Source: Acidithiobacillus ferrooxidans ATCC 23270 (GTDB taxonomy: Bacteria; Pseudomonadota; Gammaproteobacteria; Acidithiobacillales; Acidithiobacillaceae). Taken from it: 64,000 nt of DNA. The notes under the pieces are model-generated. The model saw only the letters and a list, made by a program, of their open reading frames with translations, had not been told where the DNA came from and searched no databases. Location: contig NC_011761.1 in assembly GCF_000021485.1 (NCBI RefSeq), forward strand, positions 898,001 through 962,000. The letters are read 5' to 3'. Within the stretch, counting starts at the first letter, position 1; every line of letters starts with the position of its first letter. A program made the translations under genes and the position numbers. Shown piece after piece: positions 18,092 to 26,673 of this stretch.

Positions 18092-18217
18092 GTGTCGATC
18101 AAAAAGCCTCGGCAAGGCCCCAAATTTCGCCCAGGATCGACGATCTCAAGGCGGGTGCTACCTATGTACCACTTCGGTCTCGAAAACGCGCCGTGGGGTA
18201 TTTATGGCGGTTTTTGA
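18092..18217 (+). CDS. very short ORF, doubtful
   Basis: A 41-codon frame opens with GTG directly after the preceding stop, with GGGGGTC nearby, and ends overlapping the next gene's first codons. It is basic and Gly/Pro-rich. Coding is uncertain. Confidence 0.25.
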   Translation: MSIKKPRQGPKFRPGSTISRRVLPMYHFGLENAPWGIYGGF

Positions 18218-18956
18218 TACCGAGCGGCCAGCGGTGCTGGATCCAGGCTGGGGAAATCGCTGGCCAAACCAGGCGAAACGCCTGCTGAAAGGCGCGCGGT
18301 GGCCTTTGGCGGGCACGCTGGCCGGCTTCCTCGCGCTGAACGTCGCATTGCCGCAGCCGCCGGTGCTGGTCGTCCCGGTGGACCTGTTCGCCGCAGGATT
18401 CGTGCTGTCCATGTTACGCGCGGCGGACGGAAAGGTCGATCCGGGCGAGCGGCGGTCAGTGCTCGTTCGCGGTCTGCGGTTGATGGGAGAGGCTTTGCCG
18501 GAATTGGCCAGATTCACGTTGGAAATCTTCGCGTTCGTGGTGGTGGTGCAGGTGTTTTTGATGGGGGCGGCCGCCCTGTTTTCATCGCCAGGCATCGCCA
18601 GCGTTTCGATTCGGCAGATTCTGGCTCATGGCTGGATGCGGGGCGGAATCGGGACGAGTCTTTTGGACGTGATCTTGCTGGGAACCCCGGGAATGATTCC
18701 CGCTTTTTATCTCTCCATGCACGATGGCACGAGAACATGGCGGGCCTTTGCGACGGCGTTTCGCGCGGTCGTGGAAAATCCGAACGCGCTGCGTGTTTTT
18801 GTTTCCGCGCTACCGGTTTCCATTGTGATCGGCATGCTGTATTTGGCTGTTGGCGGCGGTTTGGTCGCGGGCGCTTTGGCCCAAATCCTTATCGGAATGG
18901 CATGGATGTTCTTGCTGCTGTACGGGTATGTTTTTTCTGCGGAGATTTTCCTGTAA
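18204..18956 (+). CDS. integral membrane protein of unknown function
   Basis: The product is 250 residues. At least five hydrophobic segments are visible (around 35-65, 105-125, 150-170, 190-220 and 225-245). No transporter motif was recognised. It is the first of a series of membrane or envelope proteins in this part of the element. Confidence 0.65.
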   Translation: MAVFDTERPAVLDPGWGNRWPNQAKRLLKGARWPLAGTLAGFLALNVALPQPPVLVVPVDLFAAGFVLSMLRAADGKVDPGERRSVLVRGLRLMGEALPELARFTLEIFAFVVVVQVFLMGAAALFSSPGIASVSIRQILAHGWMRGGIGTSLLDVILLGTPGMIPAFYLSMHDGTRTWRAFATAFRAVVENPNALRVFVSALPVSIVIGMLYLAVGGGLVAGALAQILIGMAWMFLLLYGYVFSAEIFL

Positions 18957-18982
18957 TTCGCGTGGTTTTTTGGGGGTGTAAC

Positions 18983-19486
18983 ATGCTGGTTGACCAGAGA
19001 ATAAATACGTCGATGGTAAGAAATATTCTGAGTAAACGATTTGGAATCCCGGTTTCCGCCATCCGCTTCGATTTTGACGAATTCCGCGAAACGCTAAATT
19101 TCAAGTTAAAGTGGAAGAAAAACAGATTCGAGGGCTTCATTGTCTCGAAAATGTCCAAGGTCGCGATCAAGGCTGCGTTTGGTTACGAGCTCATTATTTA
19201 TCCGGATGGTCGTTATAATCCTTGCGAAAACACAACGATTTCGGAATTCGCAAAAATCGATCTGGAAACCATGCCGATTTACCTATTGGCCCGGCACGTC
19301 AGCAACACTATCGCGCGCGGCGTGGTCGCCATACTCAAGGCAACGCTGGCTGGTGAGTCGGAATGTTTGGAAGACGGGGTGCAGGAGGCCATGGATAGGG
19401 AGGAACAGTTGGCTATCGACAGAATGCTCTTTGACGAGTATGGCATCTCGCAGCATCCGAACCTGCCGAATCGGGATCTTTTATGA
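18983..19486 (+). CDS. hypothetical protein
   Basis: The product is 167 residues, soluble, with basic patches (LKWKKNRFEGFIVSKMSK) and an acidic C-terminus. The ATG at 18983 follows GGGGGTG. The stop overlaps the transglycosylase ATG. No family recognised. Confidence 0.6.
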   Translation: MLVDQRINTSMVRNILSKRFGIPVSAIRFDFDEFRETLNFKLKWKKNRFEGFIVSKMSKVAIKAAFGYELIIYPDGRYNPCENTTISEFAKIDLETMPIYLLARHVSNTIARGVVAILKATLAGESECLEDGVQEAMDREEQLAIDRMLFDEYGISQHPNLPNRDLL

Positions 19487-20112
19487 TCAGTCGCTTGCCC
19501 GCCGTGGTTCGAAGGAATGTCCTTGCGACGTTACCCATCATCGGATTGGGATTCACCGTGTTGGCTGGCGCCCATGGCTCCGGATTGCCCCATCCGGTTC
19601 GCTCTGTTGCGGCCACTCAGGTTGCCGATCCATTGCGAAGCTGCGTGAATCCGATCTACGCACGCGATAAAAACGCTTTCACCCATTTGGCCCGTCATCT
19701 GCGTCAGCGTAAAAACCAAGTGCGCCGGTTGGCCGGGCCTTATGCCGGCATGGTGTTACGAGCCGCCAGGCGGGCGCATGTGCCAGCGCGGCTGGTGGCA
19801 GCGGTGGTGCGGGTGGAGAACGGCGGCGACTTCCACGGGGCGGCCACGCGGGTTTCTTCCGCCGGCGCCATCGGCGTCATGCAACTGGAGCCAGCGACAG
19901 CTTGGGACACCTTGCGGGTCAATCCCTGGAACCCCCGCCAGAACATTGAGGGTGGTGCCCGATTTCTGGCGCTGCTGCTGCGGGAGTTCGGCGGTAATGT
20001 GCGGCTGGCGCTGATGGCTTACAACGCCGGTCCAACCTGGATCGCGCAGGGTGGCCGACCGGAACAGGCGGTGATCTATGCCAATGAGGTCCTGGCTTAT
20101 GCTTACGCCTGA
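19483..20112 (+). CDS. lytic transglycosylase (SLT domain), exported
   Basis: The product is 209 residues with an N-terminal hydrophobic signal segment (residues about 12-30) and a C-terminal SLT domain. The catalytic Glu is in VVRVENGGDF, followed by SSAGAIGVMQLEP and MAYNAGPTW. Such enzymes open peptidoglycan for assembly of conjugation machines. It is coupled to the upstream gene by ATGA. A second, VirB1-like enzyme is encoded at 60326, so the element has two. Confidence 0.88.
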   Translation: MISRLPAVVRRNVLATLPIIGLGFTVLAGAHGSGLPHPVRSVAATQVADPLRSCVNPIYARDKNAFTHLARHLRQRKNQVRRLAGPYAGMVLRAARRAHVPARLVAAVVRVENGGDFHGAATRVSSAGAIGVMQLEPATAWDTLRVNPWNPRQNIEGGARFLALLLREFGGNVRLALMAYNAGPTWIAQGGRPEQAVIYANEVLAYAYA

Positions 20113-20452
20113 TCTCTTTCCGGAAACTAAAAACACGGAAGCGCGCGAAGAATATGCCCAGGTCTTCGCCCTGTATCGCAATCGCTATCCACGGCTGACG
20201 TCGCCGCAGGACTGGCGGGAAAACGGCAAGTTGGACTCTTGGGCGCACGAGATGGTTGCCGCCGTGCTTTTGCCCGGGTGGCTCGCGGCGGGCCGGTCTG
20301 AGAAGGCGTTCGCGGCGTTGCGAAAGGATTTCGTGGACGACGCGGAGCAGAATGGATGGCCGGAAAGTCCGCATTGGCCGAGCACAAACGTGCTCGCCGA
20401 CAAAAAGCCTGGAGACTCGGCAAAAACCGTTTGCAACGATCCAGAAAGATAG
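20099..20452 (+). CDS. hypothetical protein
   Basis: The product is 117 residues (MLTPDLFPETKNTEAREEY...), helical, with several Trp residues and a disordered C-terminus. The ATG at 20099 overlaps the transglycosylase end by 14 bp; a few codons further upstream are possible. No family recognised. Confidence 0.55.
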   Translation: MLTPDLFPETKNTEAREEYAQVFALYRNRYPRLTSPQDWRENGKLDSWAHEMVAAVLLPGWLAAGRSEKAFAALRKDFVDDAEQNGWPESPHWPSTNVLADKKPGDSAKTVCNDPER

Positions 20453-20459
20453 TATATTT
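20431..20459 (+). promoter_or_regulatory. element promoter with TAGTATATTT box, copy 1
   Basis: TTGCAA (20431-20436) and TATATT (20453-20458) are 16 bases apart. The -10 lies inside the box TAGTATATTT (20450-20459), shared with six other sites in this element. The next start (20496) is 36 bases downstream. Confidence 0.55.
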
Positions 20460-20495
20460 TATATTCATCAGTCCTAACCTTTCAGGGGGTCATTT

Positions 20496-20792
20496 ATGTC
20501 GCAGCGTGTACTGATCACCGGTGTCGGGTTGATTTTCGCGGCCAGTCTGGACCGTCGGCCGCAACTGCTGAACCAATTTTGGCCTGGTACCCTCACCTTG
20601 GCGCACCCCCTGGCGTCTCTGCTGATCTGTCTGGGTGCTGGCCTGGTGGTGGCAAGCCTTTTGTTTTCCGGACTGAACGGCCTTTGGTGGACGCTTGGCG
20701 CCGTCGTGCGGCGCTCTTTCTCCGGCGCTGGTCGCGCTTCTTTTTCGGGGCCATCCTCCGGATTGGGCGGGGGCGTCGATGGCTCACGATAA
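20496..20792 (+). CDS. small membrane protein
   Basis: The product is 98 residues with two hydrophobic segments (about 5-18 and 38-72) and a Gly/Ser-rich tail. AGGGGG precedes the ATG. It is the first gene after a TAGTATATTT-type promoter. The tail overlaps the next start. Confidence 0.55.
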   Translation: MSQRVLITGVGLIFAASLDRRPQLLNQFWPGTLTLAHPLASLLICLGAGLVVASLLFSGLNGLWWTLGAVVRRSFSGAGRASFSGPSSGLGGGVDGSR

Positions 20793-21054
20793 TCTGGAGC
20801 CGGCGGTGGGGTGGGCGATCTGGACGCTTCAGAACACCTCGTGGAGCAAAGCTACGATTTTCAAAAAGGCCCGCACCCGGTATGGGGTGCCAGCCATGGC
20901 CGTAGAACGGGCGGTTGTAGCACGGCTTGGTCAATCCTGGATGGATGCGCGTAGCGCGGATCTTATGGCGCAATTCAGGCCGCAGCATGTCTACGATCGA
21001 AGTTTGAGCATGAGGATTCATTATGCGGCGAAAAAACATCTGAAAAATATTTAG
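20779..21054 (+). CDS. hypothetical protein
   Basis: The product is 91 residues, basic and helical (WSKATIFKKARTRYGVPAMAVERAVVARLG). It could bind nucleic acid, but no family was recognised. GGGGGCG lies upstream of the ATG at 20779. A longer frame starts at 20695. Confidence 0.5.
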   Translation: MAHDNLEPAVGWAIWTLQNTSWSKATIFKKARTRYGVPAMAVERAVVARLGQSWMDARSADLMAQFRPQHVYDRSLSMRIHYAAKKHLKNI

Positions 21055-21062
21055 CGGTAATT

Positions 21063-21133
21063 TTGGATCAGGCGCGTTTCGGGATTTTCCTTTTTCGTGG
21101 CCCAACTAGCTGAACGACACGCGCCTGATCCAA
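21063..21133. repeat. 15-bp perfect inverted repeat with 41-base spacer
   Basis: TTGGATCAGGCGCGT (21063-21077) is the exact reverse complement of ACGCGCCTGATCCAA (21119-21133). It has no T-run on either side, so a terminator is unlikely. It fills the gap before a new translation unit with an AGGAGG site. Confidence 0.85.
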
Positions 21134-21163
21134 GGTGCTCGCATAGACAGGAGGATTCGCACA

Positions 21164-21439
21164 ATGAGCAGTTCGATTTATACGTTTTCTGTCATAGATG
21201 GGGTCATTTGTATTGAGGATTGCGATGGCCCCAAATCTGTCACCAACGATATCGAGAATGTGCTGGACGATCTGGGGTGCTGTGGAATGGCGTTGGATGG
21301 TCCTGTCATCTATCGTGATTCGGAAGGGCTTTGGTCGGAGATCCGGCTTCAAAATGGGAAGTTCCAGGCGTTTCATGGGCCTGAGTACGACACCAGAGAA
21401 GATGCGATTGCGGCTATCGCCAAGGCGTTTGATCTGTGA
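21164..21439 (+). CDS. small acidic hypothetical protein
   Basis: The product is 91 residues, acidic, with beta-strand alternation (IYTFSVIDGVICIEDCDGP). A strong AGGAGG precedes the ATG. The stop overlaps the topoisomerase GTG, so the two are coupled. Its role is unknown; regulation of or binding to the topoisomerase is possible only by position. Confidence 0.65.
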   Translation: MSSSIYTFSVIDGVICIEDCDGPKSVTNDIENVLDDLGCCGMALDGPVIYRDSEGLWSEIRLQNGKFQAFHGPEYDTREDAIAAIAKAFDL

Positions 21440-23553
21440 CCAAGCTGCTGATCGTCGAATCTCCGACCAAGGCCCATCACATTCAGGCGATGTTGGGTTC
21501 CGGGTGGTCGGTCAAGGCCACGGTGGGGCATATTCGGGATTTGCCCATCAAGGGAGACGCGGCCTATGTCCGCCCGCCGGATTTCAAGCTGAACTACGAA
21601 ATCACCGAGCGCGCCAGCAAAACCGTTCCCGCATTACGGGCTGCCGCTCGCGACGCGGAATCCGTGTATATCGCCACCGACCCGGATCGCGAAGGCGAGG
21701 CCATCGCCTGGCATGTCTGTCAGGTGTTGGGCATTAAACCCGGAGCGGCAAAGCGTGTGACCTATCAGGAGGTCACCGAGCCCGCCATCCGCAAGGCGAT
21801 TGCCGCGCCCCGCACGGTCAACATGCCTCTGGTGGCGGCCCAGGAAGCGCGCCGTGCGTTGGATCGCATCGTCGGCTGGGAGGTGTCCGGTCCATTGTCG
21901 AACGCCATAGGATCCAGGGCCTCCGCCGGGCGGGTACAGACGCCGGCGCTGAGCCTGGTGGTCGCCCGTGAACAGGCGATTCGCCAATTCAAACCAACGC
22001 CTTGGTTTCAGGTTCTTGCCCATGTCGCAGGGAAAGACGCGGCCCCGGACTGGCGGGCCGTCTGGGTGGATGGAACCCAGGAAGGGGAATATTTCCAGGA
22101 CAAGGCGCACGCGAAAGCGCTGGCCGATGCCCTGCCGTCCATGGCGCTGAAAGTCACCAAAGCGGAAACCAAGCCGGTTCGCAAGCCGCCGGCGCCGCCG
22201 TTCACCACCAGTTCCATGCAAATGGACGGTGCCAGGGCGCTGAAAGCCCCGGTGGACGCCATCATGAAAGCGGCGCAATCCCTGTTTGAGCACGGTCACA
22301 TCACCTATCACCGGACCGATAGCCCGAACCTCTCGGAAGAGGGGGAAGGCTTGCTGCGCGCCGCGCTGAAAAAGGAAAACCTGCCCCTGGTGGAGACCCC
22401 GCGCCGCTGGAGGTCCAAGGGCGGGGCGCAGGAGGCCCATGAAGCCATTCGTCCGACCCGGCCGATGGTGCGGCAGGCTGGGGAGAACGATCTGGAGCAG
22501 GCCCTGTATGACCTGATCCGCAAGCGAGCGTTGGCGTCCCAGATGCCAGACGCTGTCTATCAGCAGACTTCCTGCACGCTGGACGGCGGCATGTTCCAGG
22601 GAAGGCCCGCCGTGTTCCGGGCCGTTGGCTCGGTGCTGAAGGATCCCGGTTGGATGGCGCTCTATCGGGAAACGGCGGAAGACGAGGAGGGCACGGAGAA
22701 TCCGGCGGCGAATCCGGTACCCAGGCTTGCCGTGGGCGATGCCGTCCGGGCTGCGCGCGGGGAATGTCTGTCCAAGACGACCAAGGCGCCGCCGCGCTAT
22801 ACGGAATCCACGCTCATCAAGGCGCTGGAAGATCACGGTGTCGGGCGGCCGTCCACCTACGCGAGCATTCTGAAGAACCTTTTCGCCAGGGAGTATATCC
22901 GCAGAAAAGGCAAGTCTCCGGCGCTGTACGCCACCGAGCTGGGAGAAAAGATCGTCGAAGCCTTATCCGTTTTTGATTTTTCCAATGTGGATTACACCCG
23001 GGAGGTCGAGGCGGATCTGGATCGGATCACCGAAGGCCAGATGCGGCCCCGGGATTTGCTGGCCAAGTCGTTCGCGGATATTCAACGGATTCTGGATGCC
23101 ATGCCGACGCAGGCGCGGGCGCAGGGTCGTCCTTGCCCGATAGAGGGCTGCGACGGCACGGTGCGCCGACTGGAGAGCAAGCGAAAGCCCGGCGTGTTTT
23201 TCTGGATGTGCAGCAATCGGGATGCGCACCCCTTACTCCAGGATAACGATGGCGAACCAGGGGCACCCTTTGCCGAGCGGGTGGAAGCGGGAGATGGGCC
23301 GGCATGTCCCGAGTGTGGCGCGGCCACCAGCCGGCAGGAGACCGGGAAGGGATATGGATATTTCCGTTGTGGGAAAGGGCACGGTTCCTGGTGGGATGAC
23401 AAAGGGTCCCTGGGCAAAAAATGGGAAGACCGGGCACCGGCACAAGGCGCCGCTTCCGGCCCGGCCAGGAAAAATACCGGATCAAAGGCATCGTCCACCA
23501 AAAGACCGACCAAAGGCACTCGAACCAAGGCCCGTTCGAGTATTATGGATTAG
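21436..23553 (+). CDS. type IA DNA topoisomerase
   Basis: The product is 705 residues. It begins with the TOPRIM domain (LLIVESPTKAHHIQ ... ATDPDREGEAIAWH), carries the catalytic Tyr in HITYHRTDSPNLSEE and the helical domains (GRPSTYASILKNLFAREY), and ends with at least two cysteine-rich zinc-ribbon repeats (CPIEGCDGT, CPECGAATS) and a basic tail. It relaxes negative supercoils and passes single strands. Conjugative elements often carry their own copy to aid DNA processing. It is shorter than TopA of E. coli (about 865) because fewer zinc repeats are present. GTG start at 21436. Confidence 0.92.
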   Translation: MTKLLIVESPTKAHHIQAMLGSGWSVKATVGHIRDLPIKGDAAYVRPPDFKLNYEITERASKTVPALRAAARDAESVYIATDPDREGEAIAWHVCQVLGIKPGAAKRVTYQEVTEPAIRKAIAAPRTVNMPLVAAQEARRALDRIVGWEVSGPLSNAIGSRASAGRVQTPALSLVVAREQAIRQFKPTPWFQVLAHVAGKDAAPDWRAVWVDGTQEGEYFQDKAHAKALADALPSMALKVTKAETKPVRKPPAPPFTTSSMQMDGARALKAPVDAIMKAAQSLFEHGHITYHRTDSPNLSEEGEGLLRAALKKENLPLVETPRRWRSKGGAQEAHEAIRPTRPMVRQAGENDLEQALYDLIRKRALASQMPDAVYQQTSCTLDGGMFQGRPAVFRAVGSVLKDPGWMALYRETAEDEEGTENPAANPVPRLAVGDAVRAARGECLSKTTKAPPRYTESTLIKALEDHGVGRPSTYASILKNLFAREYIRRKGKSPALYATELGEKIVEALSVFDFSNVDYTREVEADLDRITEGQMRPRDLLAKSFADIQRILDAMPTQARAQGRPCPIEGCDGTVRRLESKRKPGVFFWMCSNRDAHPLLQDNDGEPGAPFAERVEAGDGPACPECGAATSRQETGKGYGYFRCGKGHGSWWDDKGSLGKKWEDRAPAQGAASGPARKNTGSKASSTKRPTKGTRTKARSSIMD

Positions 23554-23605
23554 CTATGCGAGATGATATGGAACACGACGAAAAGGCAAGGCGGATAGGA
23601 TTGAA

Positions 23606-24022
23606 ATGATTGGAAAAATTAAAATGCCAGGCTTTCAGGAAAGGTCTAAGCGACAGGAGGTGCCCTGTGGCGACTGCCATCTTTGCTGCAAAAACATGCT
23701 GATCGTCGTTTCTCCCAGCATGGGCGATGACATTGCCCAGTTCGAGGCCGTTCCCATGCCGGAAATGCCGGGATTTTTCAGAATTCCTGAACAAGAAAAC
23801 GGCGATTGCCATTATCTGGGCAAGGATGGCTGCACGATACACGATCATGCGCCGGCCATGTGCCAGTTCTTTTCCTGCATTGGTGCCGTGCGTGGGCTAA
23901 CGCCTAAAAAGGCTGCGGAGGGGATCGCCAACAACCGTCTGGCGCCGGCGGTGCTGAAGCGGGGTAGGGATTTGTTGCGGGAGCAAATGGCGTTTCGATC
24001 GAAGAAACGGAGGACCGGATAG
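23606..24022 (+). CDS. YkgJ-like cysteine cluster protein
   Basis: The product is 138 residues. Cysteines fall in the YkgJ pattern: CGDCHLCCKNM at the N-terminus, CHYLGKDGCTIHDHAPAMCQFFSC in the middle. The family is thought to bind zinc or iron-sulfur. It is cytosolic. A second in-frame ATG at 23624 is possible. Function in the element is unknown. Confidence 0.8.
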   Translation: MIGKIKMPGFQERSKRQEVPCGDCHLCCKNMLIVVSPSMGDDIAQFEAVPMPEMPGFFRIPEQENGDCHYLGKDGCTIHDHAPAMCQFFSCIGAVRGLTPKKAAEGIANNRLAPAVLKRGRDLLREQMAFRSKKRRTG

Positions 24023-24373
24023 GTGTGTCAATTTGATGGCGTCTTAAAAAACTATCACGCAAGGCTATTGTGGATCATGGCCAGGAAAACTGTGTTTCAC
24101 AAAGAGTTAACTCCAATCTATATTGCTGGATTTATGGCATTGATGGCCTATGGCATAGGGTACGTTCTTCTTCAGCCTCATATTGCTACTGTTCCACGTC
24201 ACTGCAGCTTCCCTTTCTGTATGACCGTGATAGCCACAAGGTTAATTTGTGGTTTTGCGGTTATTTTAGGTGCCGGGTTTTCATTCTTCCTGGGCCGCTG
24301 GCTGCGCGAGGTTTATCGCTCCGCGAAGCGTGAGGCTCGGAAAGGTATCGAGACTGAAAAGGAAGTTCACTAA
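24023..24373 (+). CDS. small membrane protein
   Basis: The product is 116 residues from a GTG with GGAGG 9 bases upstream; an internal ATG at 24077 is an alternative. Two transmembrane segments (about 32-52 and 74-95) are followed by a charged C-terminus. The stop is next to the following ATG. Confidence 0.6.
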   Translation: MCQFDGVLKNYHARLLWIMARKTVFHKELTPIYIAGFMALMAYGIGYVLLQPHIATVPRHCSFPFCMTVIATRLICGFAVILGAGFSFFLGRWLREVYRSAKREARKGIETEKEVH

Positions 24374-25242
24374 TGCGCGGAATCGGTTTTCTTTCCCGTT
24401 TTGGCAGTAGCATCGCCGCCCTATTTTCAGCCGGGGCCGGGGCGTGCGCCGGCGGCGTGTGCGCGGTGGGTGCTCAGGCCGGAGCCAGTCTGTTGGGTGC
24501 TGGTGCTTCCGGCGGTCTGGCAAGCATGGCGGCGGCTTCCGGCGCGCCGATTTTCGATCTTGCACCGGCGATCGCTCCATCGGCAGTTTTGCCATGGTGG
24601 ATCAAACTCGCGGTGGTCGTGTTGATCGGGTCCATCGCTTATACCGCTGCATCGTTGCGGGAAACTCCGCGCCTGGCTGTTTTGGCCACCCTGGGCGGCA
24701 TCCTGGTGGTTGTCGCGGAAATGCGCTGGCTGCCCGGGGGAAATAGCACGGAGTATTCGGTCATGGCGACGGGGATGGTCCCGTTGCTGTTCGCTCCCTT
24801 GCTGGCGCGCGTTGACCTGCCCAAATTCATTCGCTGGGAGTTGCGTTTGCTGGTGGGACTCCTGGCGCTGGTCGCGATTGCCGTTGCCCTTGGATTGCAG
24901 ATGATCAAGGGTTGGCAGCCTTGCCCGCTTTGCTGGCTGGATCGTGGTGCCTTGTTGGGTGTCGCAGTAGGCGCGCTGGGTGGGTTCGATCGGCTGTTGC
25001 TGGCCGGCGTGATGGGTGGGCTGGCCGGGTCATTGGCTCAAATCATCGAAATGCAACATGCATCGACATCACTGGCGCATGTTTGCACGCTGATCAGCGC
25101 TGGTGGCCCGAGCTGTGGCGTCGCCGGATCGCAGGTGCTCTGGTTCGCACCCATCGGCATCGAAACGGCGGGACTGTTCGTGCTGCTCTGGGCGATGTCG
25201 TTCTGGCTGCTGCGGCCTCTATTGTTGGGGAAAGCCCGTTGA
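24373..25242 (+). CDS. DsbB-like disulfide-bond membrane oxidase
   Basis: The product is 289 residues. The N-terminal 60 residues are Gly/Ala-rich. About five transmembrane helices follow, with the motif GWQPCPLCWLDR after the third, matching the DsbB PCPLC active site. A second cysteine pair (CTLISAGGPSC) lies in the next periplasmic loop, as in DsbB. It would re-oxidise a periplasmic thioredoxin-fold protein with quinone. A DsbC/G-like gene follows two genes on, and TraF-like and TraH proteins further along contain disulfide motifs, so it may mature the transfer machine. Confidence 0.75.
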   Translation: MRGIGFLSRFGSSIAALFSAGAGACAGGVCAVGAQAGASLLGAGASGGLASMAAASGAPIFDLAPAIAPSAVLPWWIKLAVVVLIGSIAYTAASLRETPRLAVLATLGGILVVVAEMRWLPGGNSTEYSVMATGMVPLLFAPLLARVDLPKFIRWELRLLVGLLALVAIAVALGLQMIKGWQPCPLCWLDRGALLGVAVGALGGFDRLLLAGVMGGLAGSLAQIIEMQHASTSLAHVCTLISAGGPSCGVAGSQVLWFAPIGIETAGLFVLLWAMSFWLLRPLLLGKAR

Positions 25243-25397
25243 TCTCGTATTGGCTGGTTATCCTGCTGACGGGGATTGCCTTGTTGCCAGTCGCCGCCCT
25301 TGGCTTGGTGCTGGTGTTTTCGATCAGCGTTTTCGCCTGGCGTGGCGTCAAAGACCGCATTCAGGCGGGGGAGGATGAGGCGAATGGGGAAGAATAG
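25239..25397 (+). CDS. 52-residue single-pass membrane peptide
   Basis: A TTG at 25239 overlaps the DsbB-like stop (TTGA). The peptide (MISYWLVILLTGIALLP...) has one long hydrophobic segment and ends in a charged tail (RGVKDRIQAGEDEANGEE). It overlaps the next start. The tight packing supports translation. Confidence 0.5.
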   Translation: MISYWLVILLTGIALLPVAALGLVLVFSISVFAWRGVKDRIQAGEDEANGEE

Positions 25398-25932
25398 CCG
25401 TGGCATTCTGTTGGCTCTGCTGATGGCCATGTCGGCGCTGGTGACCGCCCATGCGGCGGATTTTCTGACCCGGGTGCAGGATCAGGGCACATCGTTCCTG
25501 ATCGGGAGGTCCGGCCCGGTGTTCACCGATTTCGTGGACCCGGATTGTCCCTATTGTCACCAGGAGTTTCGTGAGCTTCAGCCATTACTGCTATCTGGCA
25601 AGCTGCGGTTACGGATCGTGCCGGTTGCAGTGCTGGATGCCGGCAGCCTGCCCAGGGCCGCCACCTTACTAGAGTCGCGTCACCCAGGGGAGACGTTTCT
25701 CCAGGCGGAGGCGGGGTTTCACAATGGGCACCTGGCATTGCCGCGTATGCAAAACGTGCCGCCGGCCATGGCATCCGCTGTCGAGCGTAACAACCAATTG
25801 CTGGAGGACATCGATCCCGATGGTGAAGTGCCGGCGATTCTTTTCGAGGATCGCGCCGCTGGCAAGGTCGCTAGCCTGATCGGGGAGCAACCCATTACCG
25901 TCATGCAGCGAGCGCTGATAGCGGCGCAATGA
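25384..25932 (+). CDS. DsbC/DsbG-like periplasmic thioredoxin-fold protein
   Basis: The product is 182 residues. Residues 1-24 are a signal peptide ending in AHA-AD. The active site CPYC is in VDPDCPYCHQEF, and later IDPDGEVPAILFEDR carries the cis-Pro. The N-terminal dimerisation domain of DsbC is mostly absent. It likely isomerises or oxidises disulfides in exported element proteins and is re-oxidised by the DsbB-like protein. The ATG at 25384 is favoured by the GGGAGG spacing over 25375. Confidence 0.8.
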   Translation: MGKNSRGILLALLMAMSALVTAHAADFLTRVQDQGTSFLIGRSGPVFTDFVDPDCPYCHQEFRELQPLLLSGKLRLRIVPVAVLDAGSLPRAATLLESRHPGETFLQAEAGFHNGHLALPRMQNVPPAMASAVERNNQLLEDIDPDGEVPAILFEDRAAGKVASLIGEQPITVMQRALIAAQ

Positions 25933-25958
25933 GTGTCATTTTTGCAAAGGAGAGAGAA

Positions 25959-26366
25959 ATGCGAAGCATACGTCGTTTTGCGGTAATTCTGGGTGCAGTT
26001 GGTGGGTTGTTGGCTGTTGGTTCAGGATGCGCGCTCGCCGGAGAATCGGTGACCGCATTAACTCATTCAACCAAGAAAACAGGGTCAATACTGAGCGCGC
26101 CCTGGATGATGGCCAATGTGCTTATACCGTTTCAACCACAGGATAAGAAATGTACGGCTCGGCTGATGCTGGTTACCAAAACAGAACTGTACAGGTTTAT
26201 ACACGGTAAAAACCATGTTGTATCGGTTTCTCTTGTGAACAAAGACGGAGAATATGATGGATCCGGAAAATTTGAGTGGGGTAGCTCAGTCACCCAGGCG
26301 CGTTGTCAATATGAAGCTGTGCTTCCGGCTGTCCCCGCTTATATGAAAGCAATTGGCGCCAAATAA
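25959..26366 (+). CDS. exported hypothetical protein
   Basis: The product is 135 residues with a signal peptide (residues about 1-28, ending near ALA-GE). A cysteine in the signal region (GSGCALA) is not a canonical lipobox. The mature part has two cysteines (KKCTARL, QARCQYE) that could form a disulfide. AAGGAG precedes the ATG. No family recognised. Confidence 0.6.
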   Translation: MRSIRRFAVILGAVGGLLAVGSGCALAGESVTALTHSTKKTGSILSAPWMMANVLIPFQPQDKKCTARLMLVTKTELYRFIHGKNHVVSVSLVNKDGEYDGSGKFEWGSSVTQARCQYEAVLPAVPAYMKAIGAK

Positions 26367-26380
26367 GTGGAAATCCTGTA

Positions 26381-26656
26381 ATGCCTTCATCAGCACAACA
26401 AGACGATCCCGAAGCCATTTTCGAAAGCTTGGCCAAGGAAATAGGGCAGTGCGGCCAGTATTATGAAATATGGGAGCCTCGAATGATCAAGGCGATTTCC
26501 AGCTATCTCGACACCGCAACCCCTTCACCTCAGATTCAGGCCGCGCTTTGGGGGAAGATGGGATATGGGCCTGATGGCCCGTCTCCAGAGGATCTTGCAG
26601 AGACAAGGAAGCAAGAGGCGGAGGCATGGGAAGAAATTCGCAGGAATACACTGTAA
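26381..26656 (+). CDS. small acidic hypothetical protein
   Basis: The product is 91 residues, acidic, helical, rich in Glu and Gln. No membrane segment. The ribosome site is weak. It stands between the exported protein and a coiled-coil gene on the same strand. Confidence 0.5.
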   Translation: MPSSAQQDDPEAIFESLAKEIGQCGQYYEIWEPRMIKAISSYLDTATPSPQIQAALWGKMGYGPDGPSPEDLAETRKQEAEAWEEIRRNTL

Positions 26657-26673
26657 ATCGAAAGGAGAAGATT

